A stretch of DNA of 64,000 nt from Laccaria trichodermophora (lineage: Eukaryota; Basidiomycota; Agaricomycetes; Agaricales; Hydnangiaceae): NCBI GenBank assembly GCA_018417955.1, contig JACTVC010000019.1, forward strand, positions 744,001-808,000, given 5' to 3'. The position numbers were made by a program, and so were the translations under genes. This document shows, piece by piece, positions 12,142 through 24,226 of the stretch (position 1 is the stretch's first letter; the number at the start of each line of letters is the position of its first letter). The notes beneath the pieces were generated by a model. It had not been told where the DNA came from. It saw only the letters and a program-made list of their open reading frames with translations, and did not search any database.

Positions 12142-13378
12142 ATGTTCGAATTTGAGGCGCACGACCAGCAATCGAGGGATGGCTTGTTTTTGGAGCGGTT
12201 AAACACATTTATGGACAAATGCCTTGCAGACATCAGGGCTTTTGCTGATCGAGAGTTGCGTTCGTATGAAGAGGTCTAAATTGAGGCCGTTGCTGGTAAA
12301 ATGTCCTTTCTAACGGCTCTCATCAGACAAGACGATGCATTGCAGAATGGCACGCTAAATATCTCTTCCAGCCCCAACTTTCAGCTTCGTCAACATTCCC
12401 CGACAAGTGCACAAGAGGTATTATCATCATCGCCTCTTTTACCGTTTTTTTTGAGCTCATGTTCATCTCAGTACGTTCCGTTCTCTGCGACGCGTCTCGT
12501 ATTCTGGAATCGTTAGCCGAAACGTCCGGAGTGCAATCGTTTCTTCTCGCTGTAGACCCTCACGACCCTGCAGACTCCGGTTTTCTTGGTGGATCAGTTT
12601 CTGGTCGCGAGTTTTGGAGGGGTTTGAGAGGGGGAGGTGAAAGCGGCGCGAAGTCATTCAAGCTCTATTGTCAGAGCCACAACATTTATAACTCTGGAGA
12701 TACGCAAGATCAATACCCTCCGCCTCCGCCTCTTCCTCAAGCCTCAACTTCGAAAGCGCCCCCAGCTCGGTCGCTCAAGGCAGAACTATACGATCATGTG
12801 CGGAAAGCGCTCAGGTAAACAGCTTGCTTCGCGACGAATATCAAACTTGAACGCTTTACAGGACAGCTAGCGGCATACGGAACGCAGAGATGAAGTGGAC
12901 AAACCACGACAGGCTTGACGTCTATGGCGTTCGCTTGACTGGGTGGCCAACCAGCGTCCCCGTTCAAAATCCTTCGACACTAAAAGTAACTCAGAACAAG
13001 CTGCTCTTGGACGCATTACAAAACGGCACAATGAAGTTTGAAAAGATACTTTCCGTAGTTGGTCCTTCTCAATCACATGAGGGCATTACGACACTGCCAG
13101 AAGCAGATGACAACGAGGACTTTTCCTGGGCATATGATGCAGATGCCGACGCGCCGTCAAATTGTTCTGTGGTATGTTTGGTGCACACGAGGCGTTTTAC
13201 GTGACTAATGAAATACTAGACGGAGAACGAGAACAGTCCTTGGCCTGTGAATGAGAGCATGTATGAATCCCAAGTGAATCTGAGTAGCACTTGGCAAAAC
13301 GATTACGTTGAGCGTCCCAAAAAACGAGCACGGAGCACAGAAGGAGGGACAGATGAGGGACATGAGGGTATTTCATAG
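12142..13378 (+). CDS. Hypothetical basidiomycete protein
   Basis: I do not recognise the family. Four or more exons join in frame. The first gives MFEFEAHDQQSRDGLFLERL. After an intron ending at 12330, TRRCIAEWHAKYLFQPQLSA follows. After an intron ending at 12472 come VRSVLCDASRILESLAETSG, FLLAVDPHDPADSGFLGGS, a proline run, and SLKAELYDHVRKALR. The last parts give MKWTNHDRLDVYGVRLTGWP and an acidic, Ser/Asn-rich tail ending ERPKKRARSTEG, a possible nuclear-localisation signal. No signal peptide or membrane segment is visible. The start lies 105 bp from the divergent ACL4 start, so the two probably share a promoter. Consistent codon phase over several introns supports a real gene. Confidence 0.6.
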
Positions 13379-13440
13379 TTTTTGTTGTAATTACATACGT
13401 TGGTTTCATCTTTCAATCATTCCTCCTCTTGCCAACTACC

Positions 13441-14872
13441 ATGTTCTCATCTATATTTTCGTGAGTATCCGTCATACATAGTCCACAGCTGATAATCATC
13501 GACCACCTTAGAACATCAGCTCCAGTCGACCCTAAGGCCCCTAATTTTCACTCAGTGACCACCAACTTATCAGAGGGGTCACTCTTCGGCGAGCTTGAGC
13601 CAAAGGACACCCAATGGTTGTGTGGAGGAGGATTCGTCACCGAGACACAGACGTTCTACACGGTGACGGAAGATGGTCAGTTCCTCAACTGCCAAATTAT
13701 TCATTCATCAGTTGGGTAAGTCCCATCGATCTCCATCCACTCTTTTCATCCGCTCACACCCCATAACCCAGCGTGTGGTTTCCCACTATCCAGTTTACTT
13801 GCAAATGGCACAATCCCAAGACAGGTAAAACTGTCTGGAAATCACTCAACGTGAACAACTTTGTCACACCCCCACCTGGACACGATAAGCGGTCCTCAAA
13901 GGCGGACGAATTTTCCGTCATCCTCAACTCCAAGCCTGGATCAGAGTACCCGGAATCATACACTATCAACGCAAACTTAGGAGTCGACCTCCAAGTCGCC
14001 ATTGAAGTCTCCCGCCCCGCCAGCGTCCCTGGATACAAAGTGGGTGCTGGTCCTCAAGGGGGTTACTCATACTTTGGCCATGACCCTGCAAAGGCAGAGG
14101 GATATGTCATTCATCGGTTCTGGCCCCGCTTTATCGCCTCTGGTCACATCATCCAGAACGGCATCGCTGAGGCTATCAAGGGCTCGGGAATGTTCGTGCA
14201 TGCCATCCAAGGCATGCGCCCGAATCTGGTTGCATCCGCGTGGAATTTCAATTTTTTCCAAAGCAACCAGCTCGAAGGTGTTTCGGCAATTCAGATGGAG
14301 TTCACTACGCTGAATACCCATGGGAAGAAAGGAGCGGGGTCTGGGCCTGTTAAGGTTAACATTGGATCGTTGGTGGTTGGCAATAAACTCGTCGCTATTT
14401 CTGCTGAGACGACGTGGCCAAATGAGACTCCCTCGTCGGGCGTGATCTCACGAACGACGCACCTAAATTCCGTCCACGATTCGGATACGTCATATGCGAA
14501 ACCATCACAACTCTTGTTGGAATGGAAGGCTCCGTCAATTATCTCTGATGCAAAAGGGACTGTTGAAGCCAAGCTCGAGGTAGACGTAGGGAGTCTCGAG
14601 CACCCCAATGGTTTGCTCGAGAAGGTGGATATCTTGGGCGAAATTCCTTCCGTCATCAAGTTGGCAGTGAGCTACGTTGCTGGAACCAAGCCCTTCATGT
14701 ACCAGGTACGGAACTTATCTTTTCTTTCCCAAACGTCTATCAATGGTTTTCCCAGTGGCTGAACCCGACGAAACTTTCTATCAAAGGGCCTGATGGATTG
14801 GCCCCTGGCCTTTCGTCAGGCGTTGAGGTTGACGGCACTCTGTACACGGAAGCGACATTCATCTCGTCTTAG
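13441..14872 (+). CDS. SVF1: Survival factor 1 (SVF1) homologue
   Basis: Svf1 is a lipocalin-fold fungal protein linked to survival of oxidative and cold stress and to sphingolipid (ceramide) transport. The first exon is tiny (MFSSIFS, 13441-13460). An intron to about 13512 leads to TSAPVDPKAPNFHSV, EPKDTQWLCGGGFVTETQTFY, and after another intron VWFPTIQFTCKWHNPKTGKT. The large exon carries YSYFGHDPAKAEGYVIHRFWPR, GMFVHAIQGMRPNLVASAWN, NQLEGVSAIQMEFTT and the C-terminal YVAGTKPFMYQWLNP...VDGTLYTEATFISS. Length of about 390 residues matches the family. The short N-terminal exon agrees with the amphipathic N-terminal segment known to target Svf1 to membranes. Stop is TAG at 14870-14872. Confidence 0.88.
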
Positions 14873-15060
14873 GGAAAACATTTCATCTGGATTTTTTTCG
14901 ATATACTATATACTTAGCGTGTACAACATTCGACAGAGTCATGTTTTTGCTGTTTTAAAGAAAGATCGGCATCAGTTGTGCATCAGGGCCGTAGTTGACG
15001 GAGCCGCCTCAAACCACTTTGTTTCCAAACTCTCTCTATCATGCCATTTGACAATGTACG

Positions 15061-16915
15061 ATGTTGCGACGACCGTTAATCCGCAGCGCCTCTAGCTCCA
15101 TTCTTCTACGACCGCTGGGTCCTCGTACACGTCCCTTATCTCTTCTCGCTCGCTCGCAGCCTTGGACATCTAGAGCCAATAAGCTCAAATCACCTCAATT
15201 ACTACGTCCAAGAATACGGAGCAATGCTGCACTATCAATATTTTCCTTGTCGGCGCCCCCAAAACGACCATTTCATTGCACTACCAAAGTGGAGGCCTTG
15301 CCGCTCATCCCATTGCTAGCCTCCATGCTCAAGGTACGCACCGCTCATTCCATACATGAGTTGCGTGGTTATTTATCTTCTGATAGGCATCAACCGCCTT
15401 CGGTTTTACGCAGATGGCTAGTCGCATCGCACTCACATTTCTGCCCATATTATGGTTAGGAAACCGTAAATCTCATCGAGTGATAAAGTATGCCGCAATT
15501 CATGGTATCCCGACGTCTCCGGAGAAAAAGGAGAAACACCTCAAAAGGATACGAATCAGCAACAAGCTCCTCCAAATTCTTCTTTTTATCCCTTTCACGC
15601 TCTTCTGGGCAACCATTGTGGCGAGTTTAGAGAGGACGCCGCTCACTGGGAGGTCTGTTCGAACCTATCATCTTTTCACTTCATTTGTCTGACAAACATA
15701 ATAAATAGATGGCGGATGATCCTGCTTTCACCTGAAGAAGAGGACGAAATGGCGGCTCAGCTGGCTGGGACAGGCTGGTACGCCGCTGTCGGAGAGATAC
15801 TCGCACAAGACGGGCCTCCCGTCGTCATCCCGCCAAGTGACTGGCGCTACGCCTGGGTCAACGACACCCTCCGCAAGCTAGAAGCCACCATACCCGTCCT
15901 TTCACACGAACCAGAGATATCTCTGGACGTCGGTCCAGACGAGAAGCCACTCCCTCCACCAGCGAAATTCCCCCTCCGTCCACGACCAAGGGCTTCAGAG
16001 TACCTGCGTTGGTTCTGTGATAAAATGTGTCAAAAAAACAAAGACCTGATACCTAACTCCGTTCATACCATCGCAGGTCCACCTTACTCCCTCCTTCTCA
16101 TCGAAAATCCCGGAGCATCAAACGCATTCTCGTACGGCTTTGGACCAGACGGAGGTGGCGGGATTGTGGTGTACTCTGGCTTCTTGGATGAGATATTTGA
16201 AAAGATGCCACTGGAGTATACCACCCCACCACCGAAATCTTGGTGGGCGAATCTATTTCTGGGAAGGTCCGCTGATCAACGGCAGCCTTCACCCACGGCA
16301 GAACAGACGACCGAGTTGGCCATCTTGCTTGCGCATGAATTGTCGCATCTTGTTCTGTCCCATCACTTGGAAACGCTCTCGTCCGCAACTGTCATCGTTC
16401 CGGGTACGTTATCAATCGCGGCCGACGTCATCAGAGTATTTATCTTCCCCATTACGATGATGTTCGGCCCCTTTGTCAATGACGCCGTGGCACAGCTTGG
16501 TAAGGTTGGGTCTGGGGAGTTAGTCAAGGTGGGCGAGTACTGCACAAGTGTAAAGCAGGAAATAGAGGCCGATGTCGTCTCGGCAAGGTAAGTGACCCGT
16601 TTTGAAATCATCATTATTTCACTCTCTGAATGATGTGTCCTTTTAAGACTCCTTGCTCACGCTGGTTTTGATGCTCGGGATGCCGTAAAGTTCTGGACGA
16701 GCCGGTCAAGTCAAGAAATTCAAGAATGTGCAAATGCCAACCGTGTTGACACGTCTGTTAGTCGTTCGATGACGCTAGGAAGGCGCATCATGGGCGCTGG
16801 GCACCCTGTCAACGAAGTTCGTGTTGAGAGCCTCAAAGGGGAGCTTGCACGATGGGAAACTGAAAGATTAGAAGCCAGAGTCAAAGCTGGATTGAAGCCC
16901 GCTGCAGCTGCTTAG
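15061..16915 (+). CDS. OMA1: OMA1-like mitochondrial M48 metalloprotease
   Basis: Oma1 is an inner-membrane zinc protease that cleaves substrates under mitochondrial stress. The N-terminus MLRRPLIRSASSSILLRPLG is an Arg/Ser-rich presequence. A hydrophobic segment (LLQILLFIPFTLFWATIVAS) is a likely membrane span. The catalytic motif is HELSHLVLSHH (HExxH), and the third ligand lies in EIEADVVSARLL. The motif SNAFSYGFGPDGGGGIVVYSG precedes them, as in OMA1. Introns of about 55-60 nt lie after ASMLK (15333-15387), at 15653-15708, and in VVSARLL (16590-16647). The protein ends RVKAGLKPAAAA with TAG at 16913-16915. The last bases and 3' flank are duplicated at 27.4 kb. Confidence 0.85.
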
Positions 16916-19505
16916 AAGTGTGTCTCCTCATACATCGCTTATATATTCGCCACTCCTTGTTTTTGTCGGACTATCATCTCATCATAGCATTTATGTAACA
17001 CTATCGGGTAAGTACATTTCAGGGCTAGTCTATCTATCATATTCTACTTTGCAATAGATGTACATGTATCCAGGCTTGTATATCATTTCAAGGTCATCTA
17101 CCAAGCAGAGGTTCATGCTCGTTGTCTGCCGTGTTCTTGTAACGACGGACAAGTCGTGTGTTTCGTGCTCCATCTGCCAACTCATCTATTTCCTCGACTA
17201 TCTCGTACCCTCCAAGCTGGGGTAATACCTTGATCCAGATCCAGTAGTAGAGACCGCAACACTGACAGACGAGAAAATAAGTTTTGAGGAACTCAGCAAA
17301 GAGGAATACCGACCAGCAGTAGACCGATACCAGCCACGCAATAACTGCAGTGGGCGTCAACACCTTCCTCGACACGTACAGAACTATGGACTTACGTGGC
17401 ATACCAAAAGGACACGTCTGCATGGCCAGGCTCTGGTGGGACCCTGCGCAGCAAGGTCAGAGCGTGGGATGTGGATGAAACAAATGAAATAGACGTACCA
17501 CGGTAAAACGAGAAGAAGCATGCATGAAATCAGGTAGGCGATGATGGCCCCATTCCAGGCTTGAAGAGGTGAAGGCGGTACATTGGCGATAGCTCGTCTG
17601 TGGCGCAAAAGCCAGACGCCAGCTGACATCGCAGCCTGGAATGCCTTGGCAAAGCGATGCGATAAGTATGAGTGGCGAGGGTCTTAGATGAGAAAGGTCG
17701 CTTACGAGGTGGGGATACGAAGCCAAGTCCAAGGCAAAGTTAAAGGCATCTTTGGCTGGCACAAGAAGGATTACTATCACAGTCAAACCGCCTTTGAGAG
17801 CAACTGGCCCGAAGGGCGTCCCGAACGGCTTGGTTGACGAGAAAAAGCTCGGAAAGGGAAGCAATCCTTGTCTGGCAACCTCACGGATAATTCGAGCCTT
17901 GTGCTCCATGGTAAAACTTTCGTACTATACAGAAAAATCTTCATACCTGTCCAACGGTCTTTAAATCCGCATTTGTTAATCGCTTTCAAGAACCGAAGAT
18001 AAATACAGAAAGCTTACCACTGCGATCTAAGCAATGATAAGCAAGGGGGACTTTCAAGGGCGACAAAGGAACTCCTTACAATATTTCCAAAACAACTACA
18101 CGCAACCATAAGCGGAAAGACTTTGGATCCAAAAGTCGCGCCAAAAACACGGCGGAAAAAGAGAGCTGCGATTAATTGGCCTGACTGCCGAATATCCTCC
18201 CTAGGTACTGCAGCAATATATGCTACATTGATGAAAAAGAACAGGACAGTCGCTAACATCAAGGAGATAAAGCTTGCTTTCCGCGCGGTTCTGACAGGGT
18301 CGCGACTTCTAACTTCGCCAAGGACGTTGAAAGCGTTTTGCCAGCCAATGAAGGAGTGATTGGTCTTGACCTTGATAGATAAATATCAGGCTCGACTCTC
18401 AAAAGTTAACAGCGATTGTACCAAAGCGGTTGCCAAGGCGTTTGCATTGGTCGAGGTTCCACTGAACAGGTCCTGAAAGTTCGCAAAAGGGTCTTGAACC
18501 CGAGTGAGACTGCAAAGGACAGCAATACCGGTAGCGACGATACTGAGGGTTGGTTAGATGGAAGCCTCGAGGAGAAGAAACGACCCACAAAGCCAACGAT
18601 GCGACTTTGATGGTTGTGAGGACATTCACAGCTCGCAGGGACCATTTGGTCGAAAGTGCCACGCCTGTGGAATATTCCGTTGACTGTTTCCAAAAGATCC
18701 CTCTTCAATCGCTTACTTCCAACCGTAATGAACACTACGGCCAAAGCTACTGATGTTTGTCGAGATGGCGTTATGGGTACTTCGAAAGCAGTAAGAAAAT
18801 ATTGCGCAAAGACAATGGCGTTCGAGGCGCTGAACCTGTACAGCACACGTCAAAAGGTTGGGATATCACTAGCGAGCTACAAAGTACGTACGACAATAAA
18901 ATTGTGGTGGTTGCAAATGCGGTTGATACCAGGAATCGTGGTCGGGGGTATGTTTGCTCCAGGTAGACGACCTCTGCACCCGATCTATTGGGAAACATGC
19001 TAGCCAGTTCACTGTAAAGCGCGAGAGCCGCTAGTATTCCAAGTATTAAAAATTTATTATTGACGGCTCAAGGCAACCGCGCATACCAAAAGCGAAGAGG
19101 GGAGCAATAATCCAGTAGAGAAGGAGCATTCCAATTGACCCAACAGAATTCAGAATTACTCCGGGGACTGCATATATACCTGAGCTAAACGAATCTGAGC
19201 AAGGTGACGGGGTTGTAAGGACATTTAAACCCATACCCCATAATTTGGCCAAGGTTCAGCATTACAGCGGAAAGCAAAGTAACCTGGCTCCCAAGAGGGT
19301 TGACCTACGGGGCTCAATAGGATCACGTTCACGCCCAGTTTCAAATCTTGACCCACTATCTCAACAGGTGCACCTGGTATGCGTGCATTCTGCTCAAATT
19401 CGGCGCGATGGTAAGGTTCGTGGCTTTCAAGTTGCGACTGATCTTCTACCATGTACAAGTCGGACGACGACATCACCAAAGAGTAGAAAAAGAAGGAAGC
19501 TACGG
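16906..19505. repeat. Segmental duplication, copy 1 (permease locus)
   Basis: This segment begins in the last codons of the OMA1 gene and runs through the whole permease gene. It recurs at 27407-27584 plus 30494-32925 with few differences per line, introns included. Similarity stops just beyond the permease start codon. Confidence 0.9.
17094..19479 (-). CDS. APC-superfamily amino-acid permease (MUP1/LAT-like), copy 1
   Basis: This is a plasma-membrane amino-acid transporter of the APC superfamily, close to fungal MUP1-type methionine permeases. The start MVMSSSDLYMVEDQ is followed by an intron of about 51 nt, then VNPLGSQVTLLSAVMLNLGQ and the TM1 motif GIYAVPGVILNSVGSIGMLL. Next come YSELASMFPNRSGAEVVYLE, FSASNAIVFAQYFLTAFEVP, VLTTIKVASLALWVV, and FQDLFSGTSTNANALATAL. 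It continues with SFIGWQNAFNVLGEVRSRDP, then MLATVLFFFINVAYIAAVPR, QSGQLIAALFFRRVFGATFG, and ARQGLLPFPSFFSSTKPFGT. The tail is LPQLGGYEIVEEIDELADG and ends EPLLGR*. About ten short introns are present. Substrate cannot be told from sequence. It is near-identical to the gene at 30504-32897. Confidence 0.8.
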
Positions 19506-19655
19506 ACTCATATCACAGCCGCCCGCGCCCAACCCGCGCCAACACTTGTGTTGACACAATCACACCTTTCGCAGGGCGTCCCACGCCAAATCACAGTTTT
19601 TCGCAGGACAAGTCACAAAACGGACCTGCCAAATCACAGTTTGGATCACACTTTT
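19480..19655. other. Upstream flank of permease copy 1
   Basis: This short promoter-side stretch contains repeated CAAATCACAGTTT-type units (about 19585-19645). No gene was recognised. Confidence 0.4.
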
Positions 19656-20832
19656 GGGGCTCTGGTGCCATGTCTGGGACACCTTATGTCCATATATAGA
19701 CATAATTTATGTCTATATCGAGACATGCCCAAAAAAAGACATAAGGTCGTCCAAAAGCAGACATAAGCCATCAATCTCACACCCACGCCCAAATAGGCAG
19801 CTGCTCAAGCAGTTCACCTCCTACTGGCTTTTCTTGCTGTGCTATGCGCCACAGGCTGGAAAAATATTTTAATAGCTCACTTAACTTGTGGAAAATTGTA
19901 GGATACATTAATATGAACCCAGAATGCATTTTTGAATCATTGGAAAGGGAATTTGTGCTGTTCTAAGCATAAAGTCAGTTCCACTTAATGCAGTTGCTCA
20001 TCAAAGTATGTATCCATGCTAGTAGAATATCTCAGAGTATGCGGAAGTACTTTATGTGCACTTCTTCCTCCTAATGGCAGGTTGCTGCACCAAAGGCAAT
20101 GAAAAGACAGAATCAATGGGTAAAAAAAATTGTTGTACTGCTATAAAATGCTGATACAGGAGCTGCTGGTATGTTGTTAATATTTCCTCACATAGTCTTC
20201 GCCTTCATATATAAAGAATTTGTAACAATTTCAAGATCTGGACTGTGTTACAACAAATCTATCTGAAATTGAAAATAAATCTGTCACAATTGAACAACCC
20301 TTGCTATTGATCTACAATTTTACATATATAATCAGTGTCAAGTACCCTGCTTCTTAAATGCACATTTTTGAAAAGGATTGAAAAACTCTCTGTTGTTCCA
20401 GACATGACACTAGAGCCATCATTATTCCTGTTCATTGTTATTTTCAGTACTCTATACTTGTTAGCATAACATGAGGAACTTGAACATAAATCTGCTTTGC
20501 AATTAATTTGAGCTCTTGGCCTAATCTCCTGTCTTGTATTTTCATGTGTAAAAATGCATGTGGTTTTTTTCTTGGCTGTTATCCAACCTGTTTCCTCATA
20601 GTTGTGGCCCCAGATGGGTGCCTGGCCCATTTTTAAATGGTAGATAGGGAGAGGATATACTTCACAAATTTTCATAGCAATATGTCAAGGTTCTGATGAG
20701 ATACATATTTATGATTCAATTATCTCTGTGAAAAAAAAAAGGATGTCAACTGCTGGAATTGAACTTGGGCTGGCCATAAAAGGAGATCAAAAAAGCGCAA
20801 TAATCCACTACATCGTAGTCTTGTTCCTGATG

Positions 20833-20943
20833 TTATAGGGCAGGATCAAGCGCTGTTCAGGAGGGAGATAAGATCCCATCAGCGGACTTTAAAGTCGGAG
20901 GCAAAAAAATGAGAAAATTCATGCACAAGATCCTGCCCTATAA
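20833..20943. repeat. Stem-loop repeat with CTTTAAAGT core, copy A
   Basis: The arms TTATAGGGCAGGATC (20833-20847) and GATCCTGCCCTATAA (20929-20943) are perfect 15-bp inverted repeats. The loop contains CGGACTTTAAAGTCGGAGG followed by an A run. The same core appears in opposite orientation inside the stem-loop at 22016-22117, although the arms there differ. Confidence 0.6.
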
Positions 20944-21624
20944 TGTCTGGTGCACTTTGATAGGAAGGGGTAGGCTCATGTGACAGGCTTGTAACACCTC
21001 ATCCACAAGAAGTCCTGCATCCCAAATCATCTCTACATCTTTCATATCAGCTCCAAAATTATTTCTGAATTTTATAGCATGCTTTATCACCAATTAGGTA
21101 TAAAATAACTGAGCTCTACACTCTAGCTTCATTGTGAGCAATTAAACATAGTTGAAGGAGAATACAAGCCTTCTGAAAGGTCAGTGGTGCAGGAAACAAA
21201 ATCAGTCTTTCAAAATCAGCTTGTAAAAATAAAAGCTAATATTCTATTTAATCCTATGTACAAAACAATGACAAGGGACAGCATTTTGCACTTCACAGTA
21301 CCCAGATTTGTGCATTGGATAAGGCAAAATATGTTATCTGCTTGTGCAACATCCCTAAAGTCCAAAGCAGGGAACTTGCATATCCTCAGTTCCATAAGGC
21401 CAAAACATATAGTCTACATGGCTTCCAAGCCATTAGGCAGGTCTACACCAGTCTCAGAAATTTATTAGTAAAATATGTGGTTGTGTAATCAACATTTGAT
21501 TTTAGCCAAGTAGCATGCCTCTTAAAGAGAGAGAAAAATGCACAACAATTCAGATCCAATCAAGGTAGTGCAATAAAGTCATTTTCAGAAAGGACATTCA
21601 AGTTGGTAGTGTTATTTCGTCGCC

Positions 21625-21936
21625 TACAGTCATTTGCATAATGGATTGCACAATGATTTTTTGAAAATATATTTGGTCTTGTTTGAACTGCATGTGAGAT
21701 GTCACACTTACCCATTTCCGGAACAAGTAAACTGGATGCAGGTCGATGGTTAAGAGCCAGTGGGCACCATTTGCCCACTGTAAAGCAAGTATAGCGGCTG
21801 GATTCGCACAAGTGTGTCGACATGGGCAATGGTGGCCATGGGCAAAGGGTAAGTGTGACGAAAAGTCACGCTACCCAACACAACCAAATAAATTTTCAAA
21901 AAATCCATTGTGCAATCCATTATGCAAATGACTGTA
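21625..21936. mobile_element. 312-bp foldback MITE with TA ends
   Basis: Long inverted arms pair 21625-21676 with 21885-21936 and share CAGTCATTTGCATAATGGAT and the following 25 or so bases with few differences. Weaker pairing continues inward (TGTCACACTTACCC). Both outer ends read TA outward of CAGTCATTTGC, consistent with a TA target duplication. There is no coding capacity. The pattern fits a Tc1/mariner-type MITE. Confidence 0.65.
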
Positions 21937-22015
21937 AGGAGGAGGAGGAATGGTGTGAGCAAAAGTGACCACCATGACGTTGTCACACGAGCCTACCCCT
22001 ACTGATCAAATTGCA

Positions 22016-22117
22016 CCAGATGTAGTAGAGAGGTCCTGTGTTCGTGTTTTTGTTCACTTTTTTGCCTCCAACTTTAAACTCAGCGGACCGCCAGACCGGA
22101 CCTCTCTACACATCTGG
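22016..22117. repeat. Stem-loop repeat with CTTTAAAGT core, copy B
   Basis: CCAGATGTAGTAGAGAGGTC at 22016 and its near-complement at 22098-22117 form a 20-bp stem with one gap. The loop carries TTTTTTGCCTCCAACTTTAA, which is the reverse complement of the loop core in copy A. Confidence 0.55.
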
Positions 22118-22427
22118 AGCCGAGATTAACTACATCAGTACTTTCGCGTTTTACTTTTTCTACTTGTAAAAGCTGGAAAAAGCTGGAAAAAGCCAATAAA
22201 AAGTTGAAAAAAGCAGAAAAGCCACAAATACAAAAAGCCAGGCTCAGTACCCTGAAAAGCAACTAATTTTGAATGCATTCAGGTTGGCATGGGTTTTATT
22301 TCGATAGCTGTATTTCCAACTTTCCAGCTTTTTGACTTGTGGCAAGTCAAAAAGTGGGAAAAAGTAGATAAGTAAATTGTGATCTTGCTGATGTACACTA
22401 TACAGCCTTATATAATTATATTATACT

Positions 22428-23697
22428 TAGGCCATGGTGCCATGTCTGGAACCAATTTTAAAAAGAATCAAAAATCAAAAACTCCAGAACTTGTCCACCA
22501 TAAATTATCCTATTTGAAAGAGTGACTTAGCTCAACGGAAAGATTTGATTGAAACTGGTACTGTATGGCAAGGTCTCCAGTTCAATTTCTGCAGGCTGCA
22601 ATTTCTTTTCTCAAAAATATATTTGCTCTGACTTCTTCTTACTCTCCTATTTACATTTTTATGCACCAAAAATCTCACACCACCACTTAGAAATTTATAA
22701 ACACCAGAAAGTATAACTCAAACCAATAGATTGGGAAAGAATTCATGAGAATTGACATTTTCCCCTTCCATCTCTTCCTGCACATGCTTACATCTGATCC
22801 TCTCTTGCAGAATCAAAGCAGAACATGCACCTCCTTTTTCTTGAAGTAGAACTGGATAATCCTAATAGTGCTTTCCACTGTAAAATTTACCTTGTGCATT
22901 TTGGCCAAAAGAAATAAGAGAAATTCTCTGCTGAAGGCTCCTCTGGGTGTAAACTTGGAGGTTTTACTCAATATATATATAACCATGCCTGAGGACATGG
23001 ATGCCAAGGAAATTGATGCAATACCTGTTGTTGAGAGTGCAGACATATTTACTTTTCTCCAAATTTTCTTTCCCCAGGGCTGTTAGTGATGTTGATTCCC
23101 CATGCTCTCATTATAAATGTATAAAAATGGTCCAAGAATTCTGCAGCATAGTTGAATCCTCTGCTAGATTTTTCTCCTTTTATCAATTCATTCTGCCACT
23201 TTGTTTAGTTAATTATGGTAAAAAATTCAAGGTGCTCATGAATTTTATAGAAATTATTCTTACAATTGGCCTTTCCTGATAATCAGGGAGCCATAGCTTC
23301 AAAATTAGGATTCTGAGTAGGTGAGAACCAGACACCATGGAGGGATACAGATGTTTCTTCCATTTGATTTTTTGTTTGTGATCTGAAATTTCCTGCCTTG
23401 TGCTCTTCCTCAATATCAGCACCTCTGCAATGACCTATTTTTTAGTGCTACTTTGCATGTTCAACAACAGAAATTGGTGCAGTAACAGGCAAGATACATG
23501 TTGAGCATGCAGAATTAGTATTAGTAATCGTGTGACTCAAGCAAGGTGTCACATGTAAAAGATGCCTAATTTGTTCACAATAAGCCGGATATAGACATAA
23601 ATTCTGAAATGGAAAGTAGGGTCTGATGGCACTACCGCTTTGAGAATTATGTCCAAATCGGGCATCTTTTTGGTTCCAGACATGGCACCATGGCCTA
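22428..23697. mobile_element. 1.27-kb element with perfect 26-bp terminal inverted repeats
   Basis: TAGGCCATGGTGCCATGTCT begins at 22428, and the complete 26 bp (22428-22453) is repeated perfectly in inverted orientation at 23672-23697. The outermost TA on each side could be a target duplication. The interior is AT-rich with no long open frame, so it is non-autonomous. The TIR is related to the outer ends at 19656 and 23753-23777, so one family probably invaded itself. Confidence 0.7.
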
Positions 23698-24226
23698 TAC
23701 TCTATACTTACATGTAGCTACCATATATGTAATTTTTGAAAAACGGGGCTCTTGTCCCAGACATGACACCAGAGCCCTTTTTGGCGGGTGGGAGAGTCGA
23801 CCTGTCCTGGAGGCTGGAATCACACCTCCCACCCAACACTTGTCCTGGACTCTGAGTGTTTTCTCATGCCCATACCCTTTCCCCGTTCGCACTCACCTGT
23901 TACATACCTTGTAAAATAGAGATTACACATAGAAACCTCGTAAATTAAGCAAATAAATTGCACTTCCACTCAGCTCCATGTGCACAAGCTATTTCCAGCA
24001 TCAAGATTTAAGGTTTGCAAGCCCATCCTGGAAGACCTACAAAAAACGAATTTACTCCATGAGTTCTGGCTCAAATCTTATGATCTTGAGCTTTACTTGA
24101 CGCTGAATACTACAAGAAGCACCCCCTGACTCTATGAAATGGAATGCTGTTGGAATAGTACAATCTGGCATTTGCCAGTACATTCTCGCACTTAATTAAT
24201 TAGTAATATCGGACTATTAACTTAGT

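Larger units (their letters stand above)
19656..23777. mobile_element. AT-rich nest of inverted-repeat elements
   Basis: The segment is much richer in A+T than its flanks and has no convincing host gene. Its ends are inverted repeats of about 25 bp with one mismatch: GGGCTCTGGTGCCATGTCTG at 19657 on, and its complement at 23753-23777. A third related end in the right-hand orientation lies at 20396-20417. A fourth and fifth flank an inner element at 22428-23697. At least three smaller elements are nested inside. No transposase was recognised; short open frames here look fortuitous. Confidence 0.55.

Noticed and set aside
20833..20943. Rho-independent bacterial terminator
   Set aside because: The genome is eukaryotic, and the A run lies in the loop rather than as a T tract after the stem.
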